This document shows, one piece after another, positions 23,694-35,052 of a stretch of DNA of 64,000 nucleotides (the first letter of the stretch is position 1; every line of letters begins with the position of its first letter). Source of the DNA: Rana temporaria (taxonomy: Eukaryota > Chordata > Amphibia > Anura > Ranidae); the NCBI RefSeq assembly GCF_905171775.1, contig NC_053489.1, forward strand, positions 250,543,008 through 250,607,007. Direction: 5' to 3'. A program made the translations under genes and the position numbers. The notes under the pieces are model-generated. The model saw only the letters and a program-made list of their open reading frames with translations. It made no database searches and had not been told where the DNA came from.

Positions 23694-25604
23694 ATGGAGC
23701 TAGACCAGGAGGACGGGATTGCAGCAACGCCAGCAGTACAAGAGATGGAGACACCAGTGATTCAGGAGGAGGAATCGCCAGCCAACAAGCTAATGAGAGA
23801 GAAGCTAGCGTGGTTCGGCCCGAACCCAACGCCGGATGTGGTTCTGAAAGTGATGGACCTGTTAGCGGAGGAGGCTAAACAAATAAGGGACGCATAACTA
23901 CAGAAGGATAAACAAATAAGGGACGCAGAACTACAGGAGGCTAAAGAAATAAGGGACGCAGAGCTACAGAAGGCTAAAGAAATAAGGGACGCAGAACTCC
24001 AGAAGGCTAAAGAAATAAGAGACGCAGAGCTACAGAAGGCTAAAGAAATAAGGGACGCAGAACTCCAGAAGGCTAAAGAAATAAGAGACGCAGAACTACA
24101 GAAGGATAAAGAAATAAGGGACGCAGAGCTACAGGAGGCTAAACAAATAAGGGACGCAGAGCTACAGAAGGATAAACAAATAAGGGACGCAGAGCTACAG
24201 TTAAAACTGGCAGCAGTCCAACAAGCAGCCGCACATTCTCCAAACAGTGAGTACAGCACAGCAGACGCAAGGAAGATTCCGTTTAGCGCTTTTAAAGCTT
24301 TTGATGAAAAGGACTGTGAGATTGATAACTACCTGGCAGACTTTGAGCGACAATGTAACCTGCACCGAATTGCTAGAAGAGAGTGGGTTGCAATATTGTC
24401 AGGCAAACTGTCAGGCAAAGCTTCTGATGCTTTCCGGACCGTGCCAGATCAGGATATCCATAGCTACGCCCGGGTTAAAGAAGCGCTCCTGGCTCGTTAT
24501 GCAGTAACCCCAGAGTCCCACCGACAGAAGTTCAGGGACTCACGCAAAACCACGAAAGACTCTTACGCAGAATGGGCATGCCAGCTGTCCCTGTCGGCCT
24601 CTAACTGGGTTAACAGCAGCCAGGCCACCACCGCAGAGGACATTTTGCAACTAATGCTCCTGGAGCAATTTTACAATCACATCCAGACGGATGTCAAAGA
24701 TTGGGTGAGAGATCGCAGGCCCATGACTCTACCAGAGGCCGCGAAGTTGGCGGATGAATATGCGGATACTCGCAAGACAAGCCAGGTCACACCACGGGTA
24801 CAACCTCTACAACCAACGGCGCCCTCACACCCACCAGCCGCTAGATACCAACCGCCTAACAGACCGATGACATCTAGCCCTCGCTACCCACGCCAGGAGG
24901 ACAACGAACAACGCTGCTTCCGGTGCAAACAGTTGGGTCACTTCAAGCAGAATTGCCCCATGAACGACAACACCAGGTCAAATTGGTCTCAACCTGGGTA
25001 CCGCCCACCAGCAGCAGCCCATTGTGTAGACTCGGCTTGGGATCTCCAGGAGCTGGGTCCGGAAGAACCATTGGGCACCCCTTACGAAGCCCTCATGGTA
25101 CAATCTGTTATTACGGACAACAGGGAACACCATGGTCAGCTGGTCATGGGCGACCGCCATGAGCCGGAGGGGCCTTGGAGGGAGCTGGGCAGAAAGAGGC
25201 ACCGCCAGCTACCCTCCAAGAAGAAGAGGTCCTGGAAGTCATATAACCAGCGGACCTGGGAGGAGAAGAAGCGACTGGAGGAGATGGAATCGCAGCGGGC
25301 GCCCCAGATGCGGGCCGAGATGTTCGCCAAGGGCCCACCGGTGGCCCCTTACACCACCACCCAGTTCCTGATGATGAAGGACCACGTGGAGAGCCTGCAG
25401 GACATGAGCAAGCAGGATCTGATCCGTGAGTACATAGAGCTGGAGGAGTGCATAAGCCGCATGGAGGAGGAGAACAACCACCTGAGGTCACAGCGGGCTG
25501 ACCCCCCCAGGCTCCATGAACTGGAGATGGAGCTGGAGAAGCTCAAAGAGGAGAACCGGCGGCTGCGGAGGGAGCAGGGGGTGGCTGACCTTATGGGGCT
25601 CTGA
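23694..25604 (+). CDS. gag: Gag-HEXIM fusion protein of the LTR retrotransposon (one internal stop)
   Basis: Starting at the ATG encoding MELDQEDG gives 636 codons with one in-frame TAA (codon 68, 23895-23897). Order of parts: an acidic N-terminus with RE KLAWFGPNPTPD-like residues; a charged 11-residue repeat array (codons ~63-167); a capsid-like domain (~195-285); a SCAN-like helical domain (~286-363, with DILQLMLLEQF and KDWVRD); a CCHC knuckle CFRCKQLGHFKQNC (408-421). Then from codon 500 comes HEXIM homology: basic arm KRHRQLPSKKKRSW, TWEEKK, RAEMFAKGPPVAPYTTTQF (PYNT-like motif at 552-555), and a coiled coil (566-630) with SKQDLIREYIELEECISRME. HEXIM proteins bind 7SK RNA through the basic arm and restrain P-TEFb (CDK9/cyclin T) through the later parts. 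The acidic segment between the PYNT motif and the coiled coil is missing. An ATG at 24396 would give a 402-residue product lacking most of the capsid N-terminus. Confidence 0.88.
23880..24200 (+). repeat. 33-bp coding repeat array in gag
   Basis: Nine full copies plus one partial of a 33-bp unit encode 11-residue repeats of the form LQKAKEIRDAE, with A/D and E/Q variants. The pattern predicts a continuous charged helix, probably a coiled coil for Gag assembly. The first unit carries the TAA where all others have GAA or GAG. Confidence 0.93.
25191..25604 (+). other. HEXIM-derived region within the LTR element
   Basis: Landmarks known from vertebrate HEXIM1/2 occur in the right order. First is the basic PSKKKRSWK segment (RNA binding), then the TWEEKK...RAEMFAKG..VAPY.TTQFLM block. 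Last is a QDMSKQDLIREY...LEECISRMEEENNHLR coiled coil followed by a second helix (LHELEMELEKLKEENRRLRREQ). The human PYNT motif reads PYTT here. About 60 residues of acidic linker found in human HEXIM1 are absent and the C-terminus is short. The stretch is GC-rich compared with the gag part, as expected for sequence of separate origin, and has no introns. Confidence 0.9.
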
Positions 25605-25998
25605 GTCCCCTCTTCCCCCCCCCCCCGGACTCTGAGCACCAGTGCTACAGCATTTCAACAAATATAACTTTTTCTTTTTATGAATCTCCTGTGATTGTCA
25701 CTTCAGAGCCATAACCTGCCCCCTCCCATAGCGGGACACCTAGACGGCGGCGCACAGACCCATTCGCTGTCTTCACACTGACTTCTGGTGACTTTGCAGA
25801 TCGCACAAAGACTTGGGGACTGACCGGCGTGTGATCTGACGACCCGGCTAGCATACCTGAGTCGGAAGCAGTTACCAATGGAGGTCAGTCACGCCAAACG
25901 GAGTTAACCTCGGACTAAAAGCTCTGAACCCGTCAACCCTACTGGACCAGGGAAGGTCCAACCGGGTTTGCCGGAGCAGGGAGAAAAAGGGGGGCCAT
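25605..25998 (+). other. 3' untranslated part and polypurine tract of the LTR element
   Basis: After the TGA at 25602-25604 there is a C-tract (about 25615-25626), about 350 bp without an open frame, and then gagaaaaaggggggcc (25981-25996). That is a good polypurine tract for plus-strand priming directly before the 3' LTR. No remnant of RT or integrase is visible. Confidence 0.8.
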
Positions 25999-26507
25999 TG
26001 TGAAGGATGTCAGTGTAAATCTCCCTGCTTGGTTCATGTGTCACAAGCTATTGACATGTTAATGACCCTTCCTCAGCCAGCTCCCTAGTTCAAATGGTAA
26101 TTGATTTATTGTGTGTGGGAAGGAGACCGGCCTTACTGTTTACAATGATTAGATAAGGGGCTCATGTTAATTATTCTGATTGCTTCATTGTGGTCAGGCT
26201 GTTACACCTAGTAATTAACTCCGCTGATGTCTTTATCTAAAGAAACATGTCTGCATGGTCGGCTCCGACTTGTCTCCTATAATCTGTATGGGAAACCCCA
26301 CTGTGTGAGGGGGGCGTTCCTAACAGGCTGTAACCACATATAAGCTGAGTTTCTGTGTCAATAAAGTGTCTTGTTCCAGCAGTAAGCTTGTCTCATGTGT
26401 GGCTTTCTGGGCGATTCCAGGGATATCCCTCCTCGTGGAATATTGGGGTGATTGTCGTTATGGGAAGAAGGGAACGTTGACGGGGATATCATACCGATAC
26501 CGTCACA
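25999..26507 (+). repeat. 3' LTR (509 bp)
   Basis: By eye it is base-for-base identical to the 5' LTR, which implies a young insertion because the two LTRs are made identical at integration. Confidence 0.93.
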
Positions 26508-26640
26508 CTAGGGTCAAATGGGATTCCTGTATGAAGACTACATCGGTTCTGTATTGTTTAATCTCATCCAATACCTTCAGTCTTTTGGTTATTGAGTTCA
26601 AGCCCTTTACATTATACGATAAATATTTTACTTCTGCCAT
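26508..26640 (-). pseudogene. L1 ORF2 N-terminus, severed by the LTR element
   Basis: On the - strand the ATG at 26638-26640 opens MAEVKYLSYNVKGLNS and continues to FIQESHLTL, the start of an L1 endonuclease (YNVxGLN and QExH motifs, the latter holding a catalytic Glu). The frame then enters the LTR. It rejoins the 23029 segment if the LTR and one CTAGG copy are removed. Confidence 0.9.
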
Positions 26641-27026
26641 TTCAAATCCTTACGTCATTTCACTAAGCTTTCTGAAAGATCCACTGGGAGCCACGTTCCC
26701 TATCCCCACCCCGTTTTGGAAGAGAAGAGATCCTTCTCTCTCTCCAAACCTCCCCTCCCACCCCCTCCCTACCCCCATCCCCGTCCCCTGACAAGGCCAA
26801 AACATCGCCTCTGAACCGCAGGGATCCTCACACCCCACTACCCGTCGGTTCTCGTGTCATGAGGTGAAGCTTCCCGACCCCCCCCCTCTCATTCCCCCCA
26901 AGAACAGGGCCTTTGGAGGTTGATCTTATATGAGAGAGGTTGCGGACCCGTCCTCCCCCCCTAAGCCCCCCCACCCCCCTCCCCTCGTCCACTACCCATC
27001 ACACCTCTCTATACCGCCCAAAAAGA

Positions 27027-27999
27027 CTACTCGGCCCATCCGGGCAATTCCAGGATGGGCATATCCAATTTACCACAAAAGCCTGGTAGATCCTCTGGGA
27101 ATACCAATTTTGCTGATACCCCTTCTTTGTAACCAATCAAGCACGCCGGGAACCCCCATTGGTATTTGATATTAGACACGCGCATCTGTTCTAGTAGAGG
27201 TTTAAGGTGCCTTCTTCTGGCCAGAGTTTCCCATGCTAGGTCGGTGAAAATCTGTATCTCCACCCCGTCGTAACAGAGGGGGGCTTTCCTTCTCAATTTT
27301 GCCCAGATCTCAGCTTTGTCTTCAAAATATCTGAACCTTACTATTATGTCCCTAGGCCATTTGCCCTCACCCTCCCTGGTTCTTCCTATACGGTGAACCC
27401 GTTCTATTTTAAGGGGTTCCTCTGAGCCATTGTCCAAGAGGGGGAGAAACAGATCGTTAAGAATTTTTCTCAAATCTTCTCCTTTCTCCTCCTTGATAGA
27501 TCGAATTCTTAAATTTTGCCTTCTGTTACGATTCTCTTGGTCTTCTAACCGGTATTGTAATAGTCTCTGATTTTGTTTCATTGTGTGGAATTGGTCCTTT
27601 AATTGATTTAAGTCCAGTTCTTGTTGTACCATTATTGTCTCAGCTTTCTCTACCCGCTCCAAAATATGGGTTATGTCTGATCTTAACGTACCTATTTCTT
27701 CTCTTATCCCCTTTTCCAGCCTCTTTAGCATCCCCTCCAATTCTACTTTTGTGGGTAGATGAGTATCTGTTCTTAATTCGTCAATTTGGCTGACTTCATG
27801 TTCGCCTTCTGTTGACGTGTCGGCTGCTGGGGTGACCACCCCCTCGGCAACCTTTTTAGATGTCCCAGCCTTTTCGTTTTTTTTTTGTTAAGCCTGGGCT
27901 TTTAGTGCTCCCGTCTGGGGTCATATAGTGTCTTATAGTGCTTGTAGGTGGATTATCCTTAGAGATTTTTGGGGCGGAGCCCCTTGTTGACCTGTTCAT
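27027..27999 (-). pseudogene. L1 ORF1 (RNA-binding chaperone)
   Basis: The main open segment (27839 to 27027, 270 residues) has a coiled coil (LEGMLKRLEKGI..ERVEKAETIM..) and an RRM-like part (QNLRIRSIKEEKGEDL, then RVHRIGRTREGEGKWPRDIIVRF). A C-terminal domain (KAPLCYDGVEIQIFTDL..) follows. This is the L1 ORF1p layout: trimerisation, RRM, CTD. The natural start is probably the ATG at 27997-27999 (MNRSTRGSAPK). A T-run at about 27877-27887 puts the two in different frames, so a frameshift is likely. Confidence 0.85.
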
Positions 28000-29604
28000 A
28001 TTGTGTTTTTTAGCCCCTCTAATACGTTTCCCCAGTTTGAAAATACGGGAGGTCCCCCCCCTTTCTTTTTTTTTTTTTCCTTTTAAACGATTTATTATCC
28101 GTTAGAGGCTATCAGCTCTATTGGGGACTTCCTAAATGTAGCCCCTGGGGTAACAAGAGTTGCCCCCGGCCTCTGGGGTGCACTCAAGATAAATTAGGTA
28201 GAGTATCAAGCTCCCCCTCTTTTTTTTTTTTTTTTGTTGCCACTGAATGAGACTCTTTGCTACGGACGACCAAGCTGTCTCATTCTTGATTAAACGCCGG
28301 CCTCGGCCCTGGGGGGACATCAAAAAAAAAAAAAATTCTCTTCCTTTTTTTTTGACCAATTAATGCCCGGACATATTGGGGGTACTGAAAGATACTTTGG
28401 GCTGCCTCCTATGATGATTATGGTGTATCCGATACTTTTAGTGGTGATTTAGTAAGGGCATGTACATGCCTAATCTCTGATCTCTACTATGCTCAAGCAG
28501 CTACCACTTCCGCGTCGTGCACTCTCCTCCCTTGTTCCATTCAGCTGCACAGTCCTCCAAGCGCCCTAGACGTTCCAATTGTGTAGTATGCCCAATTCGT
28601 ATGAGCCGAACCAGCCAAATGCAAATGTCATGTATCAGGGTGTATTGATGGTCTCTGATAAAGTCAGGTGTTCCCGCCAATAATCAAACCTGTTATACTA
28701 TGATTTAATGCCAGCAGAAATCATCTCTATAATGGTGCAAATGTTTCATGCTTTTTATGCGTATCTCCACACTGCATATTCTGAAGGGTGCGAGGTCTCG
28801 AGTCTGCAGATATGTTTCCCCCAGCAAAGCCACCTTGCCATCTAACCGATACCGATACCGATACCACCAACCGTTGCCACTGGATCCCCTTATCATCCGT
28901 AAGCAATAAGCACCATCAAAGAACGAACACAGGGCAGAGGCAGGAGAAGAAACCTACAATTCAACAGTTGGACAACAGTTGGACCTCTGCCTGCCAGCTT
29001 GTCAACTGATTGTATGTGTTATTTAGAATTTATTCAGTTCCCTCTGACAATACAGGTGTGGGAAGTAGTGAGGCAACTTTAAATACTGATGTACTTGAAC
29101 TCTTACCTAGCCCACTGGGTCCCAGGTCGCATCCATAAGCACAGTGATGGAGAGATCGTTTTTACAGGCAGCTTCACAAGTATAAGGGAAAAGCTGGGTT
29201 TACCTGAGAGCCGTTTTCAGGGACCTGGGTGGCCGGGAGAGGCGTCAGAATCCGCAGAAGGACATGAGCTAGGAGCACTCACTGCTCAGCTTCAGCGATT
29301 GCTGCTCCGGTACCTTTCTCTGGCCGTAGCTGCTTCTGCTGCCTCCTTCGGGTGGGTGGGGGGGGGGGTGAATCGGGGGGGATTCCCTCGAGGCGGCGGA
29401 AGAGAGCGTGTCAGACGCTCGGTCGGGCTAGCGGCTCAGCTGCATCCATTTCTGCGTCGCAGCCCCGCTGCCGCCGGAGCATCATCCGAGCCTCCTCCGT
29501 CCGTCCCTCACGATCGTGCTGGGTCCGCGGCGCGGGCGGCTCCTCCCTCGACGTGCGTGCCTCACGTGCACCACGTCATGCCTGGCTCGCCCTGTGCGCT
29601 TCTG
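28000..29604 (-). promoter_or_regulatory. L1 5' UTR / internal promoter region
   Basis: Between ORF1 and the TSD lie about 1.6 kb. The end nearest the L1 5' terminus (29220-29600) is strongly GC- and CpG-rich, typical of an L1 internal promoter. A short ataccg tandem lies at about 28845-28865. A 182-codon open frame on the + strand (29089-29637) has no domain and spans the TSD, so I do not accept it as a gene. Confidence 0.6.
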
Positions 29605-29772
29605 TGGGTAAACGTTTTAACCACGATAGCTTCCTAGTATGTACATGCTGCACCCTGAGCACTGGCGCACTTCTGTATGCCAGCTCAGAGCTGGTCTTTA
29701 TACCCCCAGTTTCTTAATCTGCAAACTGGTGGCAATTCTTTAAAAATCTGTGAACGACATAGCGACAAGTTC

Positions 29773-30237
29773 TTAAAGGGTCACTAAAGGAAAACATTTT
29801 TTTTGCTGAAATGACTGTTTACAGGGTATAGAGACATAAAAGTTAACCGATTCCTTTTAAAAAGAAATAAAAATAGATTAAATCCAATCATATAATGTGC
29901 CTCTAGTTTCACTTTCGGTTTTAAACTGGTTTCAAGTTTCTGTGAAGTAAAGAGACCCACAGAACAAAAACAAACAAATCCAGGGCAGGGTTTTGTTTTT
30001 AAAATGAATCTGATTGGTTCTGAGGAGTTTTAGACACACAGTAATGACAGCTTAGACCACGTGAAAAGCTCCCAGTACTGTGGTTATAAGGAGCCAGACA
30101 ACCAGGAAGTGTGGAGATCACAGCAGAATTACAGCTACTTTAAAGCAAAAACGAACAATAAGGACATGAAACCAGTACTGCAGTAAGGTAAAGGAAGCTA
30201 TTTAGCTAAAAAAAAAAATTCTTTAGCGATCCTTTAA
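29773..30237. mobile_element. TTAA-flanked MITE
   Basis: TTAAagggtcactaaagg at the left and ctttagcgatcctTTAA at the right are inverted and TTAA-bounded. The right TTAA is shared with the next element. No coding. Confidence 0.75.
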
Positions 30238-30700
30238 CCACTTAAGCCCCGGACCAATACGCTGTCTAAAGACCCAAGGTGTTTTTACAATTTGGCAATG
30301 CGCTGTTTTAACTGGTAATTGCACGGTCATGCAATGTTGTACCAAAACGAAACTTGCGTCCTTTTCTTCCCACAAATAGAGCTTTATTTTGATGGTATTT
30401 GATCGCCTCTGCGATTTTATTTTTTTGCGATATAAACGCAAAAAGACCGTAATTTTGAAAAAAAATGATTTTTCTTATAACAAAAAGTAAAAAATATCGA
30501 ATAAACTAAATTTTAGTCAAACTTTAGGCCAAAATGTATTCAGCCACATGTCTTTAGTAAAAAAAATCGCAATAAGCGTATATTTATTGGTTTTCGCAAA
30601 AGTTATAGCGTCTACAAACTAGGGTACATTTTCTGGAATTTACACAGCTTTTATTTTATGACTGCCTATCTCATTTCTTGAGGTGCTAAAATGGCAGGGC
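30234..30700. mobile_element. piggyBac-type element, left end
   Basis: It starts TTAAccacttaagccccgg and contains the family words gcaattgcacggtcatgc-like, tttggtggtatttgatc-like and gcgcaaaagttatagcg-like, seen also at 12721 and 48237. It runs directly into the inverted repeat array. Its own right end is uncertain; it may be 39036. Confidence 0.6.
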
Positions 30701-32925
30701 AGTACAAAACCCCCCCAAATGACCCCATTTTGGAAAGTAGACACCCCAAGGAAACTGCTGAGAGGCATGTTGAGTCCATTGAATATTTAATTTTTTTGTC
30801 CCAAGTGATTGATTAATGACGAAAAAAAATAAAAATAAATGTTTACAAAAAGTTGTCACTAAATGATATATTGCTCACACATGCCATGGTTATATGTGGA
30901 ATTGCACCCCAAAATACATTCTGCTGCTTCTCCTGAGTACGGGGATACCACATGTGTGGGACTTTTTGGGAGCCTAGCCGCATACGGGGCCCCAAAACCC
31001 AAGCACCGCCTTCAGCATTTCTAAGGGCACAAATTTTTGATTTCACTCCTCACTACCTATCAAGGTTTCGAAGGCCATAAAATGCCAAAATAGCAAAAAA
31101 AAAAACAAATGACCCCATTTTGGAAAGTAGACACCCTAAGCTATTTGCTGAGAGGCATGTCGAGTCCATGGAATATTTTATATTTTGACACAAGTTGCGG
31201 GAATATGACAAACTGATTTTTTTTTACAAAACGTTGTCACTAAATGATATATTTCTCACATATGCCATGGGCATATGTGGAATTGCACCCCGAAATACAT
31301 TCTGCTGCTTCTCCTGAGTACGGGGATACCACATGTGTGGGACTTTTTGGGAGCCTAGCCGCGTACGGGACCCCGAAAACCAATCACCGCCTTCAGGATT
31401 TCTAAGGGCATACATTTTTGATTTCACTCCTCACTACCTATCACAGTTTCGAAGGCAATAAAATGCCAAAACAGCACAAAACCCCCCCCAAATGACCCCA
31501 TTTTGGAAAGTAGACACCCCAAGCTATTTGCTGAGAGGGATGTTGAGTCCATGGAATATTTAATTTTTTTGCCCCAAGTCACTGAATAATGACCAAAAAA
31601 AAAAAATTACAAAACGTTGTCACTAAATGATATATTTCTCACACATGCCACGGTTATATGTGGAATTGCACCCCAAAATACATTCTGCTGCTTCTCCTGA
31701 GTACGGGGATACCACATGTGTGGGACTTTTTGGGAGCCTAGCCGCGTACGGGGCCCCGAAGACCAAGCACTGCCTTCAAGATTTGTGTGAGTGAAATCAA
31801 AAATTTAGGTCCTTAGAAATCTTGAAGGCGGTGCTTGGTTTTCGGGGTCTCATACGCGGCTAGGCTCCCAAAAAGTCCCACACATGTGGTATCCCCGTAC
31901 TCAGGAGAAGCAGCAGAATGTATTTTGGGGTGCAATTCCACATATAACCATGGCATGTGTGAGAAATATATCATTTAGTGACAATGTTTTGTACATTTTT
32001 TTATTTTTATTTTTTTTGGTCATGATTCAATCACTTGGGGCAAAAAAATTAAATATTCCATGGACTCAACATGCCTCTCAGCAAATAGCTTGGGGTGTTC
32101 TACTTTCCAAAATGGGTCATTTGGGGGGTTTTTGTGCTATTTTGGCATTTTATGGCCTTCGAAACTGTGATAGGTAGTGAGGAGTGAAATCAAAAATTTG
32201 CGCCCTTAGAAATGCTGAAGGTGGTGCTTGGTTTTCGGGGTCCCGTACGCGGCTAGGCTCCCAAAAAGTCCCAAACATGTGGTATCCCCGTACTCAGGAG
32301 AAGCAGCAGAATGTATTTTAGGGTGCAACTCCACATATACCCATGGCATGTGTGAGCAATATATCATTTAGTGACAAATTTTTCTTTTTTTTTTTTTTTT
32401 TCTCATTATTCAATCACTTTGGACAAAAAAAAAAAAAATCAATGGACTCAACATGCCTCTCAGCAGTTTCCTTGGGGTGTCTTCTTTCCAAAATGGGGTC
32501 ATTTGGGTTTTTTTTGTGCTATTTTGGCATTTTATGGCCTTCGAAACTGTGATAGGTAGTGAGGAGTGAAATCAAAAATTTACACCCTTAAAAAGCCTGA
32601 AGGCGGTGATTGGTTTTTGGGGTCCCGTACGCGGCTAGGCTCCCAAAAAGTCTCACACATGTGGTATCCCCGTACTCAGGAGAAGCAGCAGAATGTATTT
32701 TGGGGTGTAATTCCACATATGCCCATGGCATGTTTGAGCAATATATCATTTAGTGACAACTTTGCGCAAAAAAAAAAATATATATATATATATATATTTA
32801 TATTTCCCGCAACTTGGGTCAAAATCTAAAATATTCCATGGACTTAAGATGCCTCTCAGCAAATAGCTTGGGGTGTCTACTTTCCAAAATGGGGTCATTT
32901 GGGGGGGTTTTGAATTGTCCTGGCA
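30700..32925. repeat. 2.2-kb inverted array of ~385-bp units
   Basis: Three forward units start near 30715, 31105 and 31488 (each with caaatgaccccattttgg, then gaatatt, then ccacatgtgtgggacttttt). They are mirrored by three reverse units ending near 32110, 32500 and 32905. The axis is near 31797. Each unit holds ggctaggctccc / gggagcctagcc words. Open frames here are shared among units and have no recognised domain. Confidence 0.9.
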
Positions 32926-34125
32926 TTTTATGCACAACAATTAGAAGCTTATGTCACACATCACCCACTCTTCTAACCACTTGAAGAAAAAGCCCTTTCT
33001 GACACTGTTTGTTTACATAAAAACATATTATTTTTTTGCAAGAAAGTTAAGTTGAACCCCCAAACATTATATATTTTTTTAAAGCAAAGGCCCTACAGAT
33101 TAAAATGGTGGGTGTTGCAAAAAAAATTTTCCACACAGTATTTGCGCAGCGTTTTTTCAAACACATTTTTTGGGGGAAAAATACACTTTTTTTTATTTTA
33201 AAGCACTAAAACACACTATATTGCCCAAATTATTGATGAAATAAAAATTATGATCTTAGGCCGAGTACATGGATACCAAACACGACATACTTTAAAATTG
33301 CGCACAAACGTGCAGTGGCGACAAACTACATACATTTTTAAAAGCCTTTACAGGTTACCACATTAGATTTACAGAGTAGGTCTACTGCTAAAATGACTGC
33401 CCTCGATCTGCCCTTCGCGGTGATACCTCACATGCATGGTGCAATTGCTGTTTACATATGACTCCAGACCGACGCTTGCGTTCGCCTTTGCGCAAGAGCA
33501 GGGGGGGACAGGGATGCTTTTTTTTATTTTTTTATTTTTTATATATTTATTTCGCTTTTTTTATTTTATTTGTTAACTGTTCCTTCCATTTATTTATTTT
33601 TTTACCATTTTTATTGTTATCTCAGGGAATGTAAATATCCCTTATGATAGCAATAGTTAGTGACAGGTACTCTTTTTTTTTTTTAAATGGGTCTATTAGA
33701 CCCTAGATCTTTCCTCTGCCCTCAAAGCATCTGACCACACCAAGATCGGTGTGATAAAATGCTTTGCCATATTCTCAATGGCGCCGTTTATATCTGGGGG
33801 GGGGGACATTCCCTCCCACTGAATGTAAAAGCAGTCTAGAGGCTAATTAGCCGCTAGGACTGCTTTTACATGAAAGCCGACCGCTGGCTGAAAAGAATGA
33901 TACCAAGATGATGCCTAAACCCGCAGGCATCATTCTGGTATAACCATTCAAAGTCCAGAAACGTCCAGTACGTTGATGGTTCTTGTTGGACATGTATTGT
34001 AATCTTTTTTTTTTCATGCAGCCTGTTGGCTGAACGAAAAAAAGATTGATCGGTGGGTATGCCCACCATTAGAATACCTCCCTTCATCCACCCACTTCTA
34101 ATGATGGGCATACATGCACCATTTA

Positions 34126-34590
34126 TATATGCCGAAGCATGGGGGCATCCTCCCGCAAAAAAGTTATGCCGCGTATGCTGTCACGCTAAATAAATCCGCA
34201 CTGCAACTGAATGGCGTACCTGCTAAGCAAATGATGGTTAACATTAAAACAAAGTAACATTCCAGTATAACAGTAAGATCATACCATACCTGCAAAGCAA
34301 ATACCTATAAAAAAACATAGTAAAAAATAAAACATTTTTTAACGCAACCTGTGCCTAAAATATATATATGCCGAAGCATGGGGGCATCCTCCCGCAAAAA
34401 AGTTATGCCGCGTACGGTCGGACTTTTCTATGCCGCGTACACACGGTCGGACTTTTCTATGCCGTGTACACATGGTCAGACTTTTCCACGGGAAAGCCTC
34501 CGTAGGAATGTCAACCGTATGTACGCGGCATTAGGAGCAAAATCGCTCCTCCGCCCCTGCTGCCCCCATGCTTCGGCATATATGCTCTTT
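34126..34590. repeat. Direct and inverted copies of a short repeat, with a nested hairpin
   Basis: The word tgccgaagcatgggggcat occurs at about 34132 and 34368, and inverted at about 34560-34580. At 34430-34535 a short tgccgcgtac / gtacgcggca hairpin is nested in it. Non-coding. Confidence 0.7.
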
Positions 34591-35052
34591 TTTTTAACTG
34601 TGGTGGTGAAATCACCTCCTACAGCACTGGAGTAGCGGCTTTATATATCGTGGGAGCAAACGCTGTTGCTGTCAAGATAAATAAGTCCGCGCAACAGCTG
34701 AATGGCGTACCTGAAAACAGTAAAATAAATTACATACCTGAAAAGCAAGCATGAAAAAACATAACAACAATAAAACTTTGCAGAATAGAATACAGTAAAA
34801 AAGAGCAGAACAATAGAGAGAGAATAGAGAGGGAGAGAACAATAAAACGACAACTATTTTTGTTTTTTTTATTTTATATTTTTTTGTGTGTTTTTATTTT
34901 TTACTTTTTTTTTTTTTTTTTTAACACTTTTTTTTGTAACTGTGAACTGTAACTTCAACTTTTCGGTTCCAGGTTTGGGTCTCTCAAAATGCGATGGCAT
35001 CTTGGGAGACCCTGTGTAAGTGTGCCTAGCCTGTGAAATGTTTCACCCTACA

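Larger units (their letters stand above)
23049..26507 (+). mobile_element. Non-autonomous LTR retrotransposon carrying a Gag-HEXIM fusion
   Basis: The element is 3459 bp with two 509-bp LTRs (TG...CA ends), a primer-binding region after the 5' LTR, a purine tract before the 3' LTR, and a CTAGG duplication. The only coding region is a SCAN-type gag with a CCHC knuckle that runs into a HEXIM-like C-terminus. Protease, RT, RNase H and integrase are absent, so movement must rely on a relative's enzymes. The gag resembles that of the Gmr1-like Ty3/Gypsy group, from which vertebrate SCAN domains derive. It is nested in, and younger than, the L1. Confidence 0.93.
18888..29618 (-). mobile_element. 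Near full-length L1 LINE, antisense, with TSD
   Basis: The string tgggtaaacgtttt occurs at 18888-18901 and again at 29605-29618. The left copy runs into a T-rich tract (the poly(A) tail in antisense). The duplicate ends at gtttt^aacc, the L1 endonuclease preference TTTT/AA. Reading the - strand there is a GC-rich 5' UTR (about 29600-28000), ORF1 (28.0-27.0 kb), ORF2 (26.6-19.4 kb) and a 3' UTR. Removing the nested LTR element leaves about 7.2 kb, close to full L1 length. ORF frameshifts suggest it is now inactive. Confidence 0.85.
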